Below are positions 18,773 to 28,846 of a stretch of 64,000 nt of DNA, piece after piece. This DNA is from Neptunomonas japonica JAMM 1380 (lineage in GTDB: Bacteria > Pseudomonadota > Gammaproteobacteria > Pseudomonadales > Balneatricaceae), in NCBI RefSeq assembly GCF_016592555.1, contig NZ_AP014546.1, positions 186,001 to 250,000 on the forward strand. The letters are read 5' to 3'. Below the pieces are notes generated by a model that saw only the letters and a list, made by a program, of their open reading frames with translations, was not told where the DNA came from and ran no database searches. Made by a program: the position numbers and the translations under genes. Each line of letters opens with the position of its first letter. Within the stretch, counting starts at the first letter, position 1.

Positions 18773-19333
18773 ATGAACAAAGACAGAACTCTCGTGCAGA
18801 TTGCACTCTATGCAGCAGTGATCGCCGCACTTGGACTGTTACCTAAATTTAATATCCCAGTGGCGGGCGGCGTTCCATTAACGGCTCAAACACTTGGCTT
18901 AATGTTAGCTGGTATCATGCTGGGACCCGTACGAGGTTTCTTATCGGTGGCACTGTTTATTTTGGTGGTTGCGTTGGGCGCGCCTTTATTGGCTGGTGGA
19001 CGTGGTGGCTTGGGAGTGTTTGCAGGGCCTACCGTTGGATTTATTGTGGGTTTCCCGTTTGCCGCGCTGGTCACTGGCTTAATGATGCAGCAGCTTAAAA
19101 ACATTAAGCTTTTTGCAGCTGCGCTTATATCGTCGATAGTCGGCGGTATTCTGGTGCTGTATGCATTTGGAATCCCAGGTATGGTGGCGATGACGTCGTT
19201 AGACTTTTCCGGTGCAGCAAAAGCCATTCTAGTATTCATCCCAGGAGATCTGGTTAAGGCGTTGATTGCTGCGTTGATTGCGCAGTCTGTGTTGCGAGCG
19301 ATGCCTGGTATTATTGCTTCACGTCAGACTTAA
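18773..19333 (+). CDS. bioY: Biotin-binding S component BioY
   Basis: Substrate-capture membrane protein of the biotin ECF transporter, 186 residues with six hydrophobic segments. BioY features are visible: PVAGGVPLTAQTLGLMLAGIMLGPVRG near residues 27-55 and APLLAGGRGGLGVFAGPTVGF near residues 68-88, which form the biotin pocket. Third gene of bioMNY, followed by a terminator. Confidence 0.95.
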   Translation: MNKDRTLVQIALYAAVIAALGLLPKFNIPVAGGVPLTAQTLGLMLAGIMLGPVRGFLSVALFILVVALGAPLLAGGRGGLGVFAGPTVGFIVGFPFAALVTGLMMQQLKNIKLFAAALISSIVGGILVLYAFGIPGMVAMTSLDFSGAAKAILVFIPGDLVKALIAALIAQSVLRAMPGIIASRQT

Positions 19334-19369
19334 AGAATAAGCGCGTTATACCTGAAAAAATAGGTATAT

Positions 19370-19398
19370 ACAGCCAGCGGTGCTGCCGGCTGTTTTTT
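19370..19398 (+). terminator. Terminator after bioY
   Basis: ACAGCC pairs with GGCTGT around an imperfectly paired 12-base interior, followed by six T. Confidence 0.75.
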
Positions 19399-19542
19399 GC
19401 ATTAGACCTACCTACTGATGCCTGTCATATTCATTTTCATCCAGAATACGTTAAGATTAAAACCATGAAAAGTTGCCGAAAAGCAGCGTAGAATTAGATG
19501 AAACATGGCGTTTGTCATCAGTTTGTCATATAGATTTAGTAA

Positions 19543-20580
<1,038 letters not shown>

Positions 20581-20608
20581 TCGGTCTCTCACTATACTGG
20601 AGACAGAG

Positions 20609-22810
20609 ATGACTGAGCAGGTCACTGCGATTGATGAACAGGTATATACGATGAGTGAAGAAATGATGCAAAATCAGGCCGCGCAGGCACTGGTGGATAG
20701 TCGCGAAATTTTACCAACGGTAGATCACCCTGTTGAGGTTGAGCCGGTTGATCTTAAAGCGCCGGAACTCTATATCAATCGCGAGCTTAGCCAGTTGCAA
20801 TTTAATGTTAGGGTACTGGAGCAAGCATTGGATGATCGTTATCCATTACTTGAACGCCTGATGTTCTTGCTTATCTTCTCCAGTAACTTAGATGAATTTT
20901 TCGAGATCCGCGTAGCGGAGCAACTACGTCAGCTCAAATATGGGCGTGAGACAGTGGGCCCGGATGCTATGCATCCGAAAAAGGTAATTGAGAAGATCCG
21001 CGAAATTTGCCAAGTTAACGTTGATCGCCAATACCGTATTCTTAATGAAATCATGTTTCCTGAAATGGAAAAGAGCGGCATTCACTTTTTACGCCGCCGT
21101 GATTGGTCTCCTGAACAGCTTGTTTGGATTAAAAACTTCTTTGAAGAGAAGGTTGTGCCGGTTATTAGTCCGATAGGTTTGGACCCTGCCCATCCTTTCC
21201 CTAAACTCGTTAATAAAAGCCTTAACTTTATTGTGCAGCTCGATGGCAAAGATGCCTTTGGCCGTGAAACTGGGTTGGCGATTATACCTGCACCGCGCTC
21301 CCTTCCTCGCTTGATTCGTTTGCCTGATGAGTTATGTGATGCTGGGGATAATTTGATTTTCTTGTCATCTGTTATTCATGAGTGCGCGGCTGAGTTGTTC
21401 CCTGGCATGACTGTGCTGGGTTGTTATCAGTTCCGTATTACTCGAAATGCCGATTTAACCTTCGATTTTGAAGAGATGGATGACTTAGCGCGAACCTTAC
21501 GCGGTGAGTTACATTCGAGAAAGTACGGCGATGCGGTGCGACTAGAAATTGATGACCGCACACCAGAAGAACTCATCGACTTCTTGAAAATAGAATTCCA
21601 CCTAGATGAAGAACAGGTTTATAAAGTCGATGGTCCCGTCAACCTTACACGTCTTATGACAGTTAGGGATTTAGCCGGACGCCAAGAACTTAAATGGCCG
21701 CCTTTCTCGCCGGGTGTACCGGGCAAGCTGAAAAAAGAGAAAGAGCCTAATGTATTTCAAGCGTTAAAAACGAGTGATCAGCTGTTAATGCATCCGTTCC
21801 AGTCCTTTACACCCGTCGTTGATCTGCTGATGAAAGCGGCCAAAGACCCAGATGTGATAGCGATAAAACAGACGCTATATCGTACGGGTGATAAGTCCGA
21901 TATCGTCAATGCGCTGGTAGAAGCTGCGCGTGCGGGTAAAGAAGTGACCGTGATTATTGAGCTGCGCGCGCGTTTTGATGAAGAGAGTAACTTGCATCTG
22001 GCGAGCCGGCTGCAAGAAGCCGGTTGTTTGGTGGTGTATGGTGTTGTGGGCTATAAAACGCATGCAAAAGCGATGCTGATTGTACGCCGTGAAGGTACTA
22101 AACTCGTACGTTACTGCCACTTGGGTACAGGTAACTATCACTCGGGTACTGCACGTTTATACACTGATTACAGTTACCTTACCTCGAATGATGAAATTGG
22201 CGAAGATGTTCATAAGGTGTTTCAGCAATTAACAGGGATGGGTAAAATTCAGCGTCTCAAAAAGCTCTACAACGCGCCATTTACCCTACATGCCAAAATG
22301 CTGGAGCTAATTCAGCATGAGACAAAACTTGCCTCTAGCGGTAAGCCTGGGCATATCATCGTTAAAGTGAACGGCTTAACTGAGCCGAAGATGATTCGCG
22401 CTTTGTATGAAGCATCACAAGCAGGCGTTAAGGTTGAACTGATTATCCGTGGTATGTGTCGTTTACGCCCTGGGTTGCCGGGTATATCGGAAAACATAAC
22501 AGTACGTTCTATTATTGGGCGCTTCTTGGAGCATACACGGGTTTATTACTTCGGGAATAACGGCAAGCCAGAAGTGCTCTGTGCCAGTGCAGACTGGATG
22601 GAGCGTAACATGCTTAACCGTGTGGAAACCTGTTTCCCCGTCACTGGCAAGCAAGGTGAGCGTGTTAAGAAAGAACTAGACTACTATTTAGCTGATAATA
22701 CTCAGAGTTGGGAATTAAAAGCGGATGGTAGCTATACGCTGCTAAAACCTGGCGAAGGTGTAGAACCTTTTAGTGCGCAGCAGCAATTACTGAGAGATTT
22801 TGCCAGCTAA
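20609..22810 (+). CDS. ppk1: Polyphosphate kinase 1
   Basis: Makes inorganic polyphosphate from ATP reversibly. 733 residues; domain order N (helical, ELSQLQFNVRVLEQA about 55-68), H, C1 and C2. The autophosphorylated His lies in CHLGTGNYHSGTARLYTDYS (about residue 500) and the upstream THAKAMLIVRREG is the first half of the HKD-like motif. FSSNLDEFFEIRVAEQ is a family signature. GGAGACAGAG precedes the ATG. The usual partner ppx is not nearby. A terminator follows. Confidence 0.97.
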   Translation: MTEQVTAIDEQVYTMSEEMMQNQAAQALVDSREILPTVDHPVEVEPVDLKAPELYINRELSQLQFNVRVLEQALDDRYPLLERLMFLLIFSSNLDEFFEIRVAEQLRQLKYGRETVGPDAMHPKKVIEKIREICQVNVDRQYRILNEIMFPEMEKSGIHFLRRRDWSPEQLVWIKNFFEEKVVPVISPIGLDPAHPFPKLVNKSLNFIVQLDGKDAFGRETGLAIIPAPRSLPRLIRLPDELCDAGDNLIFLSSVIHECAAELFPGMTVLGCYQFRITRNADLTFDFEEMDDLARTLRGELHSRKYGDAVRLEIDDRTPEELIDFLKIEFHLDEEQVYKVDGPVNLTRLMTVRDLAGRQELKWPPFSPGVPGKLKKEKEPNVFQALKTSDQLLMHPFQSFTPVVDLLMKAAKDPDVIAIKQTLYRTGDKSDIVNALVEAARAGKEVTVIIELRARFDEESNLHLASRLQEAGCLVVYGVVGYKTHAKAMLIVRREGTKLVRYCHLGTGNYHSGTARLYTDYSYLTSNDEIGEDVHKVFQQLTGMGKIQRLKKLYNAPFTLHAKMLELIQHETKLASSGKPGHIIVKVNGLTEPKMIRALYEASQAGVKVELIIRGMCRLRPGLPGISENITVRSIIGRFLEHTRVYYFGNNGKPEVLCASADWMERNMLNRVETCFPVTGKQGERVKKELDYYLADNTQSWELKADGSYTLLKPGEGVEPFSAQQQLLRDFAS

Positions 22811-22828
22811 AGCAAATTAAACCGTTTT

Positions 22829-22853
22829 AAGGGCGCCTTTGGGCGCTCTTTTT
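22829..22853 (+). terminator. Terminator after ppk1
   Basis: AGGGCGCC pairs with GGGCGCTC (one G-U) around a short T-rich loop, followed by a run of T. Confidence 0.8.
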
Positions 22854-22943
22854 CGTTGTGGCGACCTTATTTTAGTATTTTCAGACATCTCAGCATCAGA
22901 AATAGGCGCAATCGTTGCGTTTTTAATCTAAATCAGGAAAATA

Positions 22944-22955
22944 GACTTATAAGTC
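22944..22955. promoter_or_regulatory. Palindromic candidate operator upstream of the amino acid ABC operon
   Basis: GACTTATAAGTC is a perfect 12-base palindrome just upstream of the candidate promoter at 22962-22990. Its binding factor is unknown. Confidence 0.3.
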
Positions 22956-22961
22956 AAATGT

Positions 22962-22990
22962 TTCATATAAGAAATAAGATGGCGTATTAT
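22962..22990 (+). promoter_or_regulatory. Candidate promoter of the ABC transporter operon
   Basis: TTCATA (22962-22967), a 17-base spacer and TATTAT (22985-22990), in the gap between the ppk1 terminator and the ATPase gene. Confidence 0.35.
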
Positions 22991-23034
22991 GGTCTTTTTA
23001 CTGATCAACTATGCGCACAATAATGGAAAACACT

Positions 23035-23808
23035 ATGTCTGATACCTCGATCGCGCTCGAATTGACCGATATACATAAATCCTATGGAAGTCTTGAAGTA
23101 CTTAAGGGCGTTTCACTTAAGGCGAACGACGGGGATGTCATTTCGATTCTCGGTTCAAGTGGCTCAGGCAAAAGTACACTGCTTCGCTGTATTAATTTGC
23201 TTGAACAGCCCGCCAAAGGCCAAGTGATCATTGGTGGTGAAGAACTAAAGCTTAAGACCGGCAAATCCGGTGACCTTGAAGCAGAAAACCGCAAACAACT
23301 CGAAGATATGCGCTCGCGTATCGGGTTCGTATTTCAAAGCTTTAACCTCTGGCCTCACAAAACTATCCTTGGCAACATCATCGAAGCACCTATGAATGTT
23401 TTAAAGCAACCTCGTGAGCAGGCTGTTGAGCGTGCCGAAGGCTTGCTGAAAAAAGTAGGGCTTTACGAAAAGAAAGATGCTTACCCGGGCAATTTATCAG
23501 GTGGCCAGCAGCAGCGTGTTGCGATAGCGCGTGCGTTGGCGATGGACCCACAGGTGTTACTGTTTGATGAGCCCACTTCTGCATTGGATCCTGAACTAGT
23601 AAACGAAGTATTAAGCGTTATGCGCGAGTTGGCCGATGAGGGCCGAACTATGTTGATCGTCACGCATGAAATGCGTTTTGCGCGTGATGTATCAAGTCAG
23701 GTCGTATTTCTACATCAAGGACAGATAGAAGAGATAGGGCCACCAGAGCAAGTGTTTGAAAACCCGAAATCTCAACGTGTACGTGACTTTATGTCCAGCC
23801 ACAACTGA
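23035..23808 (+). CDS. Basic amino acid ABC transporter ATPase (HisP/AotP-like)
   Basis: ATPase of a polar amino acid importer, about 257 residues. Walker [14 protein letters not shown]-loop [14 protein letters not shown], signature [15 protein letters not shown], Walker [12 protein letters not shown], switch His [11 protein letters not shown]. The ExMRFA/ARDVS style is that of the HisP/ArtP/AotP group. Start chosen at 23035, with GGAA upstream and similarity beginning there; in-frame ATGs at 23011 and 23023 are alternatives. First gene of a four-gene importer operon. Confidence 0.93.
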   Translation: MSDTSIALELTDIHKSYGSLEVLKGVSLKANDGDVISILGSSGSGKSTLLRCINLLEQPAKGQVIIGGEELKLKTGKSGDLEAENRKQLEDMRSRIGFVFQSFNLWPHKTILGNIIEAPMNVLKQPREQAVERAEGLLKKVGLYEKKDAYPGNLSGGQQQRVAIARALAMDPQVLLFDEPTSALDPELVNEVLSVMRELADEGRTMLIVTHEMRFARDVSSQVVFLHQGQIEEIGPPEQVFENPKSQRVRDFMSSHN

Positions 23809-23868
23809 TTTTGGCGCCACACAAAAGAGACCCACTATAATAATTTTTATAATATAGAGAGAAACCTG

Positions 23869-24633
23869 ATGAGTGTTCGTAAAATTATTGCAGCTGTTAC
23901 GTTAGTCGCTGGCGCTTTTGCCGCAACCCAGGCTTTTGCAGGTGATAAGATCCGTATCGCTACTGAAGGGGCTTATGCGCCTTTCAATATGAAAAATGAA
24001 CAAGGCGAGCTGATCGGCTTTGATGTCGAAATTGCTAAAGCGTTGTGTGCTGAAATGAAAGCTGACTGTACAATCGTTGAGCAAGACTGGGATGGAATGA
24101 TCCCTGCGCTTAAAGGCCGTAAGTTTGATGCGATTGTTGCTTCTATGTCCATTACTGAAGAGCGTTTGCAGGCGGTTGACTTTACAGACCCGTACTACAC
24201 CAATGCATTGGCGTTTGTTGGCCCTAAAGGTGCCGAGCTTAAAACAGATAAAGCCTCTCTTAAAGGTAAAACACTGGGTGCTCAGCGTGCCACTATCGCA
24301 GGCCAGTACCTAGAAGACGTATTGGGCGATGTCGTTTCTGTAAAGCTGTATGACACGCAAGATAATGCTTATCTAGATATGGCGACTGGCCGCTTAGACG
24401 GCCTAGTTTCTGATAAATTCCCTGCGTATGACTGGTTAAATACCGATGCAGGTCAGAAGTTTGAATTTAAAGGCGAAACCATTAAAACAGAATCTGTGGA
24501 TAAAATTGGTATTGCCATTCGTCACGGTCAGGATGACCTGAAAGCGAAATTCAACAAAGCGTTAAAAGCAATTGTTGATAACGGCACTTATGCTGTCATC
24601 AATGCTAAATACTTCCCGTTCTCTATCTATTGA
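23869..24633 (+). CDS. Basic amino acid ABC transporter periplasmic binding protein (HisJ/ArgT/AotJ-like)
   Basis: Periplasmic solute receptor, 254 residues. Signal peptide about 1-24 (cut after AFA). The ligand fold begins IRIATEGAYAPFNMKNEQGELIGFDVEIAKALCAEM, the classic type 3 SBP motif. The Asp in GFDVEIA and Arg in GAQRATIAGQY bind the alpha-amino and carboxyl groups. Two Cys (ALCAEMKADC) match the disulfide of LAO/HisJ proteins. Predicted ligand arginine/lysine/histidine/ornithine. A stem-loop follows the gene. Confidence 0.92.
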   Translation: MSVRKIIAAVTLVAGAFAATQAFAGDKIRIATEGAYAPFNMKNEQGELIGFDVEIAKALCAEMKADCTIVEQDWDGMIPALKGRKFDAIVASMSITEERLQAVDFTDPYYTNALAFVGPKGAELKTDKASLKGKTLGAQRATIAGQYLEDVLGDVVSVKLYDTQDNAYLDMATGRLDGLVSDKFPAYDWLNTDAGQKFEFKGETIKTESVDKIGIAIRHGQDDLKAKFNKALKAIVDNGTYAVINAKYFPFSIY

Positions 24634-24640
24634 TCGGATC

Positions 24641-24669
24641 AATGCGCGAGCGATGACAGCTCGCGCATT
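24641..24669 (+). other. Intercistronic stem-loop between binding protein and permease genes
   Basis: A perfect 11-base inverted repeat (AATGCGCGAGC / GCTCGCGCATT) with a 7-base loop and no T-run. In such operons a stem-loop here often protects the binding-protein message and lowers downstream expression; that role is inferred. Confidence 0.65.
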
Positions 24670-24717
24670 ACTCATAATGGATAATTCACTAACGTCCCGC
24701 TGTAAGAGAATAATAAC

Positions 24718-25410
24718 GTGATAGATCTGCATGGGTTTGGTCACCTGTTATTGGCTGGAACATGGGTCACCGTCAAGCTGGCATTAGTCAGTTTATCGTT
24801 AGGCCTAGTGTTTGGCTTGTTAGGTGCAGCCGCCAAGTTATCAGAATATAAAGTGCTTCGCGCAATAGCGACCGCTTATACCACGCTGATTCGTGGTATT
24901 CCTGAGTTGTTGATTGTATTCGCTATCTACTTTGGTGGTTCTGCCTTAGTGATGGCTGTTGCCAGCATGTTTGGTTACGATGAATACATCGAAGTGAACC
25001 CATTCATGGCCGGTGTGGCCGCATTGTCTATCGCCTTTGGTGCATACGCAACCGAGGTGTTTCGTATGGCGATTTTATCGATTCCGCAGGGACAATGGGA
25101 ATCGGCCCAAGCGTTAGGTATGACGCGTAGCAACACCTTCTTTCGTATTATTCTTCCGCAAGTCTGGCGTGTAGCACTGCCTGGGTTAGGCAATTTATTC
25201 CAAGTATTGCTAAAAGATACCGCGCTAGTATCGGTTGTGGGTCTACAAGATATTATTCGTCAAGCGACTACAGCGATTAGCTCTACAAAAGAACCGTTCA
25301 CATTTTATCTGGCGGCTGCTTGCATTTATCTAATACTGACGGCAATTGCTACTGCTGGCACACTTTGGATGGAACGAGCTTGTACTCCGCAAGCGAGGTA
25401 CAAAGGATGA
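24718..25410 (+). CDS. Basic amino acid ABC transporter permease (HisQ-like)
   Basis: Inner-membrane permease of 230 residues with about five helices. The cytoplasmic EAA loop for ATPase contact is visible (IPQGQWESAQALGMTRSNTFFRIILPQ). TLIRGIPELLIVFAIYFGG is typical of the HisMQ subfamily. GTG start with AAGAGA upstream. Its stop overlaps the next permease (ATGA). Confidence 0.93.
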   Translation: MIDLHGFGHLLLAGTWVTVKLALVSLSLGLVFGLLGAAAKLSEYKVLRAIATAYTTLIRGIPELLIVFAIYFGGSALVMAVASMFGYDEYIEVNPFMAGVAALSIAFGAYATEVFRMAILSIPQGQWESAQALGMTRSNTFFRIILPQVWRVALPGLGNLFQVLLKDTALVSVVGLQDIIRQATTAISSTKEPFTFYLAAACIYLILTAIATAGTLWMERACTPQARYKG

Positions 25411-26126
25411 ATTGGGATATTATCATTAAGTACTATCCAAAACTGTTGGATGGTGCTCTGTTAACCTTAGAACTCGTTGTTATTTCGGGTGTGATAGGCG
25501 TTATGCTGGCGGTGCCAATCGCACTGATGCGTGCTTCAAAAAAACCGTGGTTACGTTTGTTCCCGTTCTGCTTTATTTACTTCTTCCGTGGTACGCCACT
25601 GCTGATACAAATCTTCCTGATTTACTATGGCGCTTCTCAGTTTGAGGCGGTGCGTGAGTCGGCGCTATGGACCATACTGAAAGAGCCATACTGGTGTGCC
25701 ATTATCGCCTTTACGTTAAATACAGCGGCTTACAGTGCTGAATTATTTCGCGGTGCAATTCAGGCCATACCTAATGGTGAGCTGGAAGCCGCTGATGCTT
25801 TTGGTATGAACTGGTTATTAAAAACTCGACGTATCGTTATTCCGCGTGCATTCGGTATTGCTTTACCTGCATACGGCAATGAAGTTGTGCTGATGCTCAA
25901 AAGTAGTGCGCTGGCTTCCACTATTACCTTGTTGGATCTCACTGGTATGGCGCGTACGATACAAGCACGTACCTATACACCGGTAGAGTTGTTTACTGCG
26001 GCGGGAGTTATTTATCTAATAATGGCAGCGGTCGTTATTGGGCTTTTCCGCTACATGGAAAGCCGTTTCAATCGCTATCAGTATTACAAGCCTAATGTTG
26101 ATCAGATGGGCGTTGATAAACAGTAG
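25407..26126 (+). CDS. Basic amino acid ABC transporter permease (HisM-like)
   Basis: Second permease, 239 residues from the ATG that overlaps the previous stop; the ATG has AAAGG upstream, and an upstream in-frame start at 25320 is rejected because it lies deep inside the previous gene. The EAA loop (IPNGELEAADAFGMNWLLKTRRIVIPRA) and YFFRGTPLLIQIFLIYYG are HisM signatures. Last gene of the operon. Confidence 0.94.
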   Translation: MNWDIIIKYYPKLLDGALLTLELVVISGVIGVMLAVPIALMRASKKPWLRLFPFCFIYFFRGTPLLIQIFLIYYGASQFEAVRESALWTILKEPYWCAIIAFTLNTAAYSAELFRGAIQAIPNGELEAADAFGMNWLLKTRRIVIPRAFGIALPAYGNEVVLMLKSSALASTITLLDLTGMARTIQARTYTPVELFTAAGVIYLIMAAVVIGLFRYMESRFNRYQYYKPNVDQMGVDKQ

Positions 26127-26167
26127 TTCTTATCAGTAGCACATGAGCAAAATAAAATGTAACACTC

Positions 26168-26196
26168 AAAAAAAACGGCCAATGGGCCGTTTTTTA
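26168..26196. terminator. Bidirectional terminator between the ABC operon and SDR gene
   Basis: AAAAAACGGCC pairs perfectly with GGCCGTTTTTT around a short loop, giving T-runs on both strands between convergent genes. Confidence 0.88.
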
Positions 26197-26206
26197 TTGC
26201 TGTAAT

Positions 26207-26929
26207 TTAAGGTTGCTGGCGAGTAGCAGTAATGACCACATCACGAATGTTAACGCCTTGTGGTTGTGCGTACATAAAGGCAGCGGTACGGGCGATATCA
26301 TCGGCCGCTAATATACCACCCATCGACTCTTTCCAGTCTTCATAGCCCTCAATGATCTCCTGCGATGTGGTATGGCTTAGTAGTTCTGTTTCTACCGCAC
26401 CTGGGCAAATACTCATAATACGTACATTACTGTCTGCGACCTCTTCACGAACGTTTTCGCTAATGGCGGATACGGCAAACTTGGTACCTACGTAAGCGGC
26501 ATGATTAGGGAAAGATTTCTTACCAGCAATAGAGCTCACATTAATGATAGTGCCTGCATTTCTGATTTTCATATCTGCCAGCACCGCTTGCATGGCGTTA
26601 AGCAGTGCAAGAACGTTAATGTCGTACATTCGCTGCCATTCCATCGGGTCCTGAGTGTCTATCTGGCCGAGTAACATAAGGCCGGCATTATTAATGAGGC
26701 AATCCACCGGGCCGTGAGCCGCTTCGGCTTCTTTTACAGCAGCCTGAAAAGCAACTGCATCTGTCATGTCTACTTGGCGGCATAATGCATTTGGCAATTT
26801 AAGCGCTTGCAGCTTCTCAACGCGGCGAGCAACTAATAGCAAAGGATGGCCAGCCGCTGCAAAATGTTGTGCCATAGCGGCTCCAATACCGGAACTTGCG
26901 CCTGTGATAACTACCAGTGATTTAGTCAT
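26207..26929 (-). CDS. Short-chain dehydrogenase/reductase (YdfG-like)
   Basis: Classical SDR oxidoreductase of about 240 residues. Cofactor motif TGASSGIG near the N-terminus, NNAGLML (NNAG), catalytic Ser in INVSSIAG and YVGTK (YxxxK), then CPGAVETELL. The absence of an acidic residue and presence of ARRVEKL after beta 2 suggest NADP preference. Start placed at 26929, which has AGAGA upstream; the in-frame ATG at 26956 has no such site. Divergent from a LysR gene that probably regulates it. Substrate unknown. Confidence 0.92.
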   Translation of the reverse strand: MTKSLVVITGASSGIGAAMAQHFAAAGHPLLLVARRVEKLQALKLPNALCRQVDMTDAVAFQAAVKEAEAAHGPVDCLINNAGLMLLGQIDTQDPMEWQRMYDINVLALLNAMQAVLADMKIRNAGTIINVSSIAGKKSFPNHAAYVGTKFAVSAISENVREEVADSNVRIMSICPGAVETELLSHTTSQEIIEGYEDWKESMGGILAADDIARTAAFMYAQPQGVNIRDVVITATRQQP

Positions 26930-27046
26930 GTGGATATCTCTTATGTTGAATGCCATTAAAGCACTAAAGTAAATGGATATTGCACATGATAGGGATAGGC
27001 ATTAATGTGATAAATACAGTTAATTAAAAAACATTGTTAGGCTTTT

Positions 27047-27988
27047 ATGAACAATATATCTTGGCGAGGTATCCGTGCTTTTATTAGCGTGGCAGAACAC
27101 GGTGGTTTTACAGCAGCGGCAGAGGTGTCGGGCTTTTCCAAAGCCAACCTTAGCCAGCTAGTAACGGAGCTAGAAGCCGCGTTGAGTGTGCAATTGTTGT
27201 ATAGAACGACCCGGCAATTACGTTTAACAGAGATTGGTGAGGGTTACTATGAGCGTTGCAAACTGGCGATGCAGCAGTTGGATTCAGCCGCTGAGTGGGC
27301 GAGCCAATCTACGCATGAGCTTAAAGGCTTGATCCGCATGAATGCGGTGGGAGGCCCCTTGGGTGAAGACTTACTGGCTCCGCTGGTGATTGATTTTCAG
27401 CGTCGGCATCCAGGGATTAAAGTGGATTTAGATTTTTCCAGCATACGTGTGGACCTAATTGCTAGCCACTATGATCTTGTGATGCGCATGGGGGAGTTAC
27501 CAGACTCAAGCCTGATCTCAAAAAGGTTACATACTGTAATAACCCGCTATGTAGCTAGCCCTGATTTCTTACGTAATAACCATCAAATTAAAACGCCGAA
27601 TGACCTAAAAAACGTCCCACTTATCTGCGGGAGCGTTGATTATTGGGCCTTGAGTTGTAAAGCAGAGCGAGTAACGATTCATGTTGACGATGCTATTAAG
27701 GTCTCCAGCGGAAGAGTGATGCGCCAAGCGGCACTGGCTGGGTTAGGCGTCACTCGACTGCCCGATGTATATGTACAGGAGGATCTTAAAAATGGCAGGC
27801 TAGTAGAGGTGTTACCTGACTGGTCTGAAGAAACACAGCTCACACTGATATGCCCGCCATTGCGGCATCAGTTGCATAGAGTAAGAGTGCTAATGGAGTT
27901 CCTAAAAACGCACTTTGAAGCACGTTATCAATGCGCCTTGAGTAATGGGCCTAGTGAAGCTCTAAAATCTAATTCATATCTTTATTAA
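27047..27988 (+). CDS. LysR family transcriptional regulator
   Basis: 313 residues: N-terminal winged helix-turn-helix (GFTAAAEVSGFSKANLSQLVTELEAALSVQLLYRTTRQLRLT) and a C-terminal effector-binding domain (LIRMNAVGGPLGEDLLAPLVIDFQRRHPGIKVDLDFS). Belongs to the group often paired with SDR or oxidoreductase genes, and is divergent from such a gene here with a 117-base spacer that includes an ATTAA/TTAAT dyad at 27001-27024. Effector unknown. Confidence 0.92.
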   Translation: MNNISWRGIRAFISVAEHGGFTAAAEVSGFSKANLSQLVTELEAALSVQLLYRTTRQLRLTEIGEGYYERCKLAMQQLDSAAEWASQSTHELKGLIRMNAVGGPLGEDLLAPLVIDFQRRHPGIKVDLDFSSIRVDLIASHYDLVMRMGELPDSSLISKRLHTVITRYVASPDFLRNNHQIKTPNDLKNVPLICGSVDYWALSCKAERVTIHVDDAIKVSSGRVMRQAALAGLGVTRLPDVYVQEDLKNGRLVEVLPDWSEETQLTLICPPLRHQLHRVRVLMEFLKTHFEARYQCALSNGPSEALKSNSYLY

Positions 27989-28355
27989 TACCCTGATCAA
28001 ACGGGTCAAGCTTCTTGCTGTCACTTCTTTACTAGCGCTTGCTACAGTGCATCGAAATAGCTATGTTATGTATACGTTATGCACTATAGGGAAATACTTA
28101 TAACGTGGCCCAAGGACGCGTCATGTTAGCATCATCTATGGTTTGTGTAGCCCTGTCCTTTTTTAAGCGCTCGTATATGTGTATTTTCCAGTTTAATAAA
28201 TGATGGGGGAAGACTCATTGTTTTTTATTTTATAAATCAAACCCTTATGTCTACTAACTTTTGGCATATGTACTTAATAGAGGGGAGCTCGATAATAATT
28301 ATTATGAGGAAGGTTTTTCTCATAAACAGACTGTTATGAGTGTTGAGAAAGGTAG
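27989..28355. other. Noncoding stretch preceding the decayed cassette gene
   Basis: No credible gene seen; all frames break within about 30 codons. GTTATGC (near 28075) and GTTAGCA (near 28125) resemble attC core-site ends and could mark an old cassette boundary, but no full upstream attC is recognisable. Confidence 0.4.
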
Positions 28356-28576
28356 ATGATTAAAGAATTGAAGAGCGCAGTTTCTGAAGCACTAAAACCT
28401 AAGGTTCAGTGTTGTTTTTGTGGCGACCAAATCAAGGATCAAACGCCCATTATGATAACCTTAGATCTTTGAGATGGTCATTTTCAGTCAATGTATGCTC
28501 ATGGGGGGAATGTCTACAAGAAAGGCTTCACCCTTCAGTGCCTTTCGTTTCTCCAGAAGTGTTAAATAATTATTAG
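28356..28576 (+). pseudogene. Decayed small Cys-rich protein gene (nonsense plus frameshift)
   Basis: From ATG 28356 the frame encodes 38 residues including CCFCGDQI and ITLDL, then hits TGA at 28470. Reading through gives DGHFQSMYAHGG; a one-base gain in the G6 run at 28503-28508 then restores ECLQERLHPSVPFVSPEVLNNY, ending at TAG 28574. The composite resembles small hypothetical proteins with CxxCG..I, a ...YAH(G)xCLxERLHPxVPF tail. Two lesions in one short gene argue for real decay. An attC-like site follows 18 bases later, as expected for an integron cassette. Confidence 0.7.
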
Positions 28577-28594
28577 TGTTGTGAGCAGTTTCGC

Positions 28595-28675
28595 ACATAA
28601 CAAGGTCATCAAAAATCGCGCATTTCATGCGCTGGACTCGCAACAAGTTGCTCGCTCTTTACTGCGGCGTTAGCT
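28595..28675 (+). mobile_element. Integron attC-like recombination site (lone)
   Basis: 81 bases from ACATAAC to GTTAGCT. It has the layout of marine gammaproteobacterial attC sites: AACAAG...CATCAA on the left, a central GCGCAT-TTC-ATGCGC hairpin, TGGACTCGCAACAAGTTGC, and GCGGCGTTAG at the right. The outer arms (TAAC..CA..AAA..CG.GC) pair imperfectly with the right arm as R''/L'' and L'/R' should. No integron integrase or other attC was seen in the window. Confidence 0.7.
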
Positions 28676-28846
28676 TTCAGAGTTACCCATATTTAGTAGA
28701 CACCTATATAGTTAGATTTGGATCTAGCAGGCCTCGTTACAGAAACATTCCTCAGAGTGTGATGCGAATAGATTCTTTGAAGCGTGTAAAACGAAAAATA
28801 TAAAAGCCGATCAGATATAAACGATTAACAAATAAGAGAAATAATA

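Noticed and set aside
28127-28210. Open reading frame of about 26 codons starting MLASSM
   Set aside because: Too short, no ribosome binding site or family resemblance.
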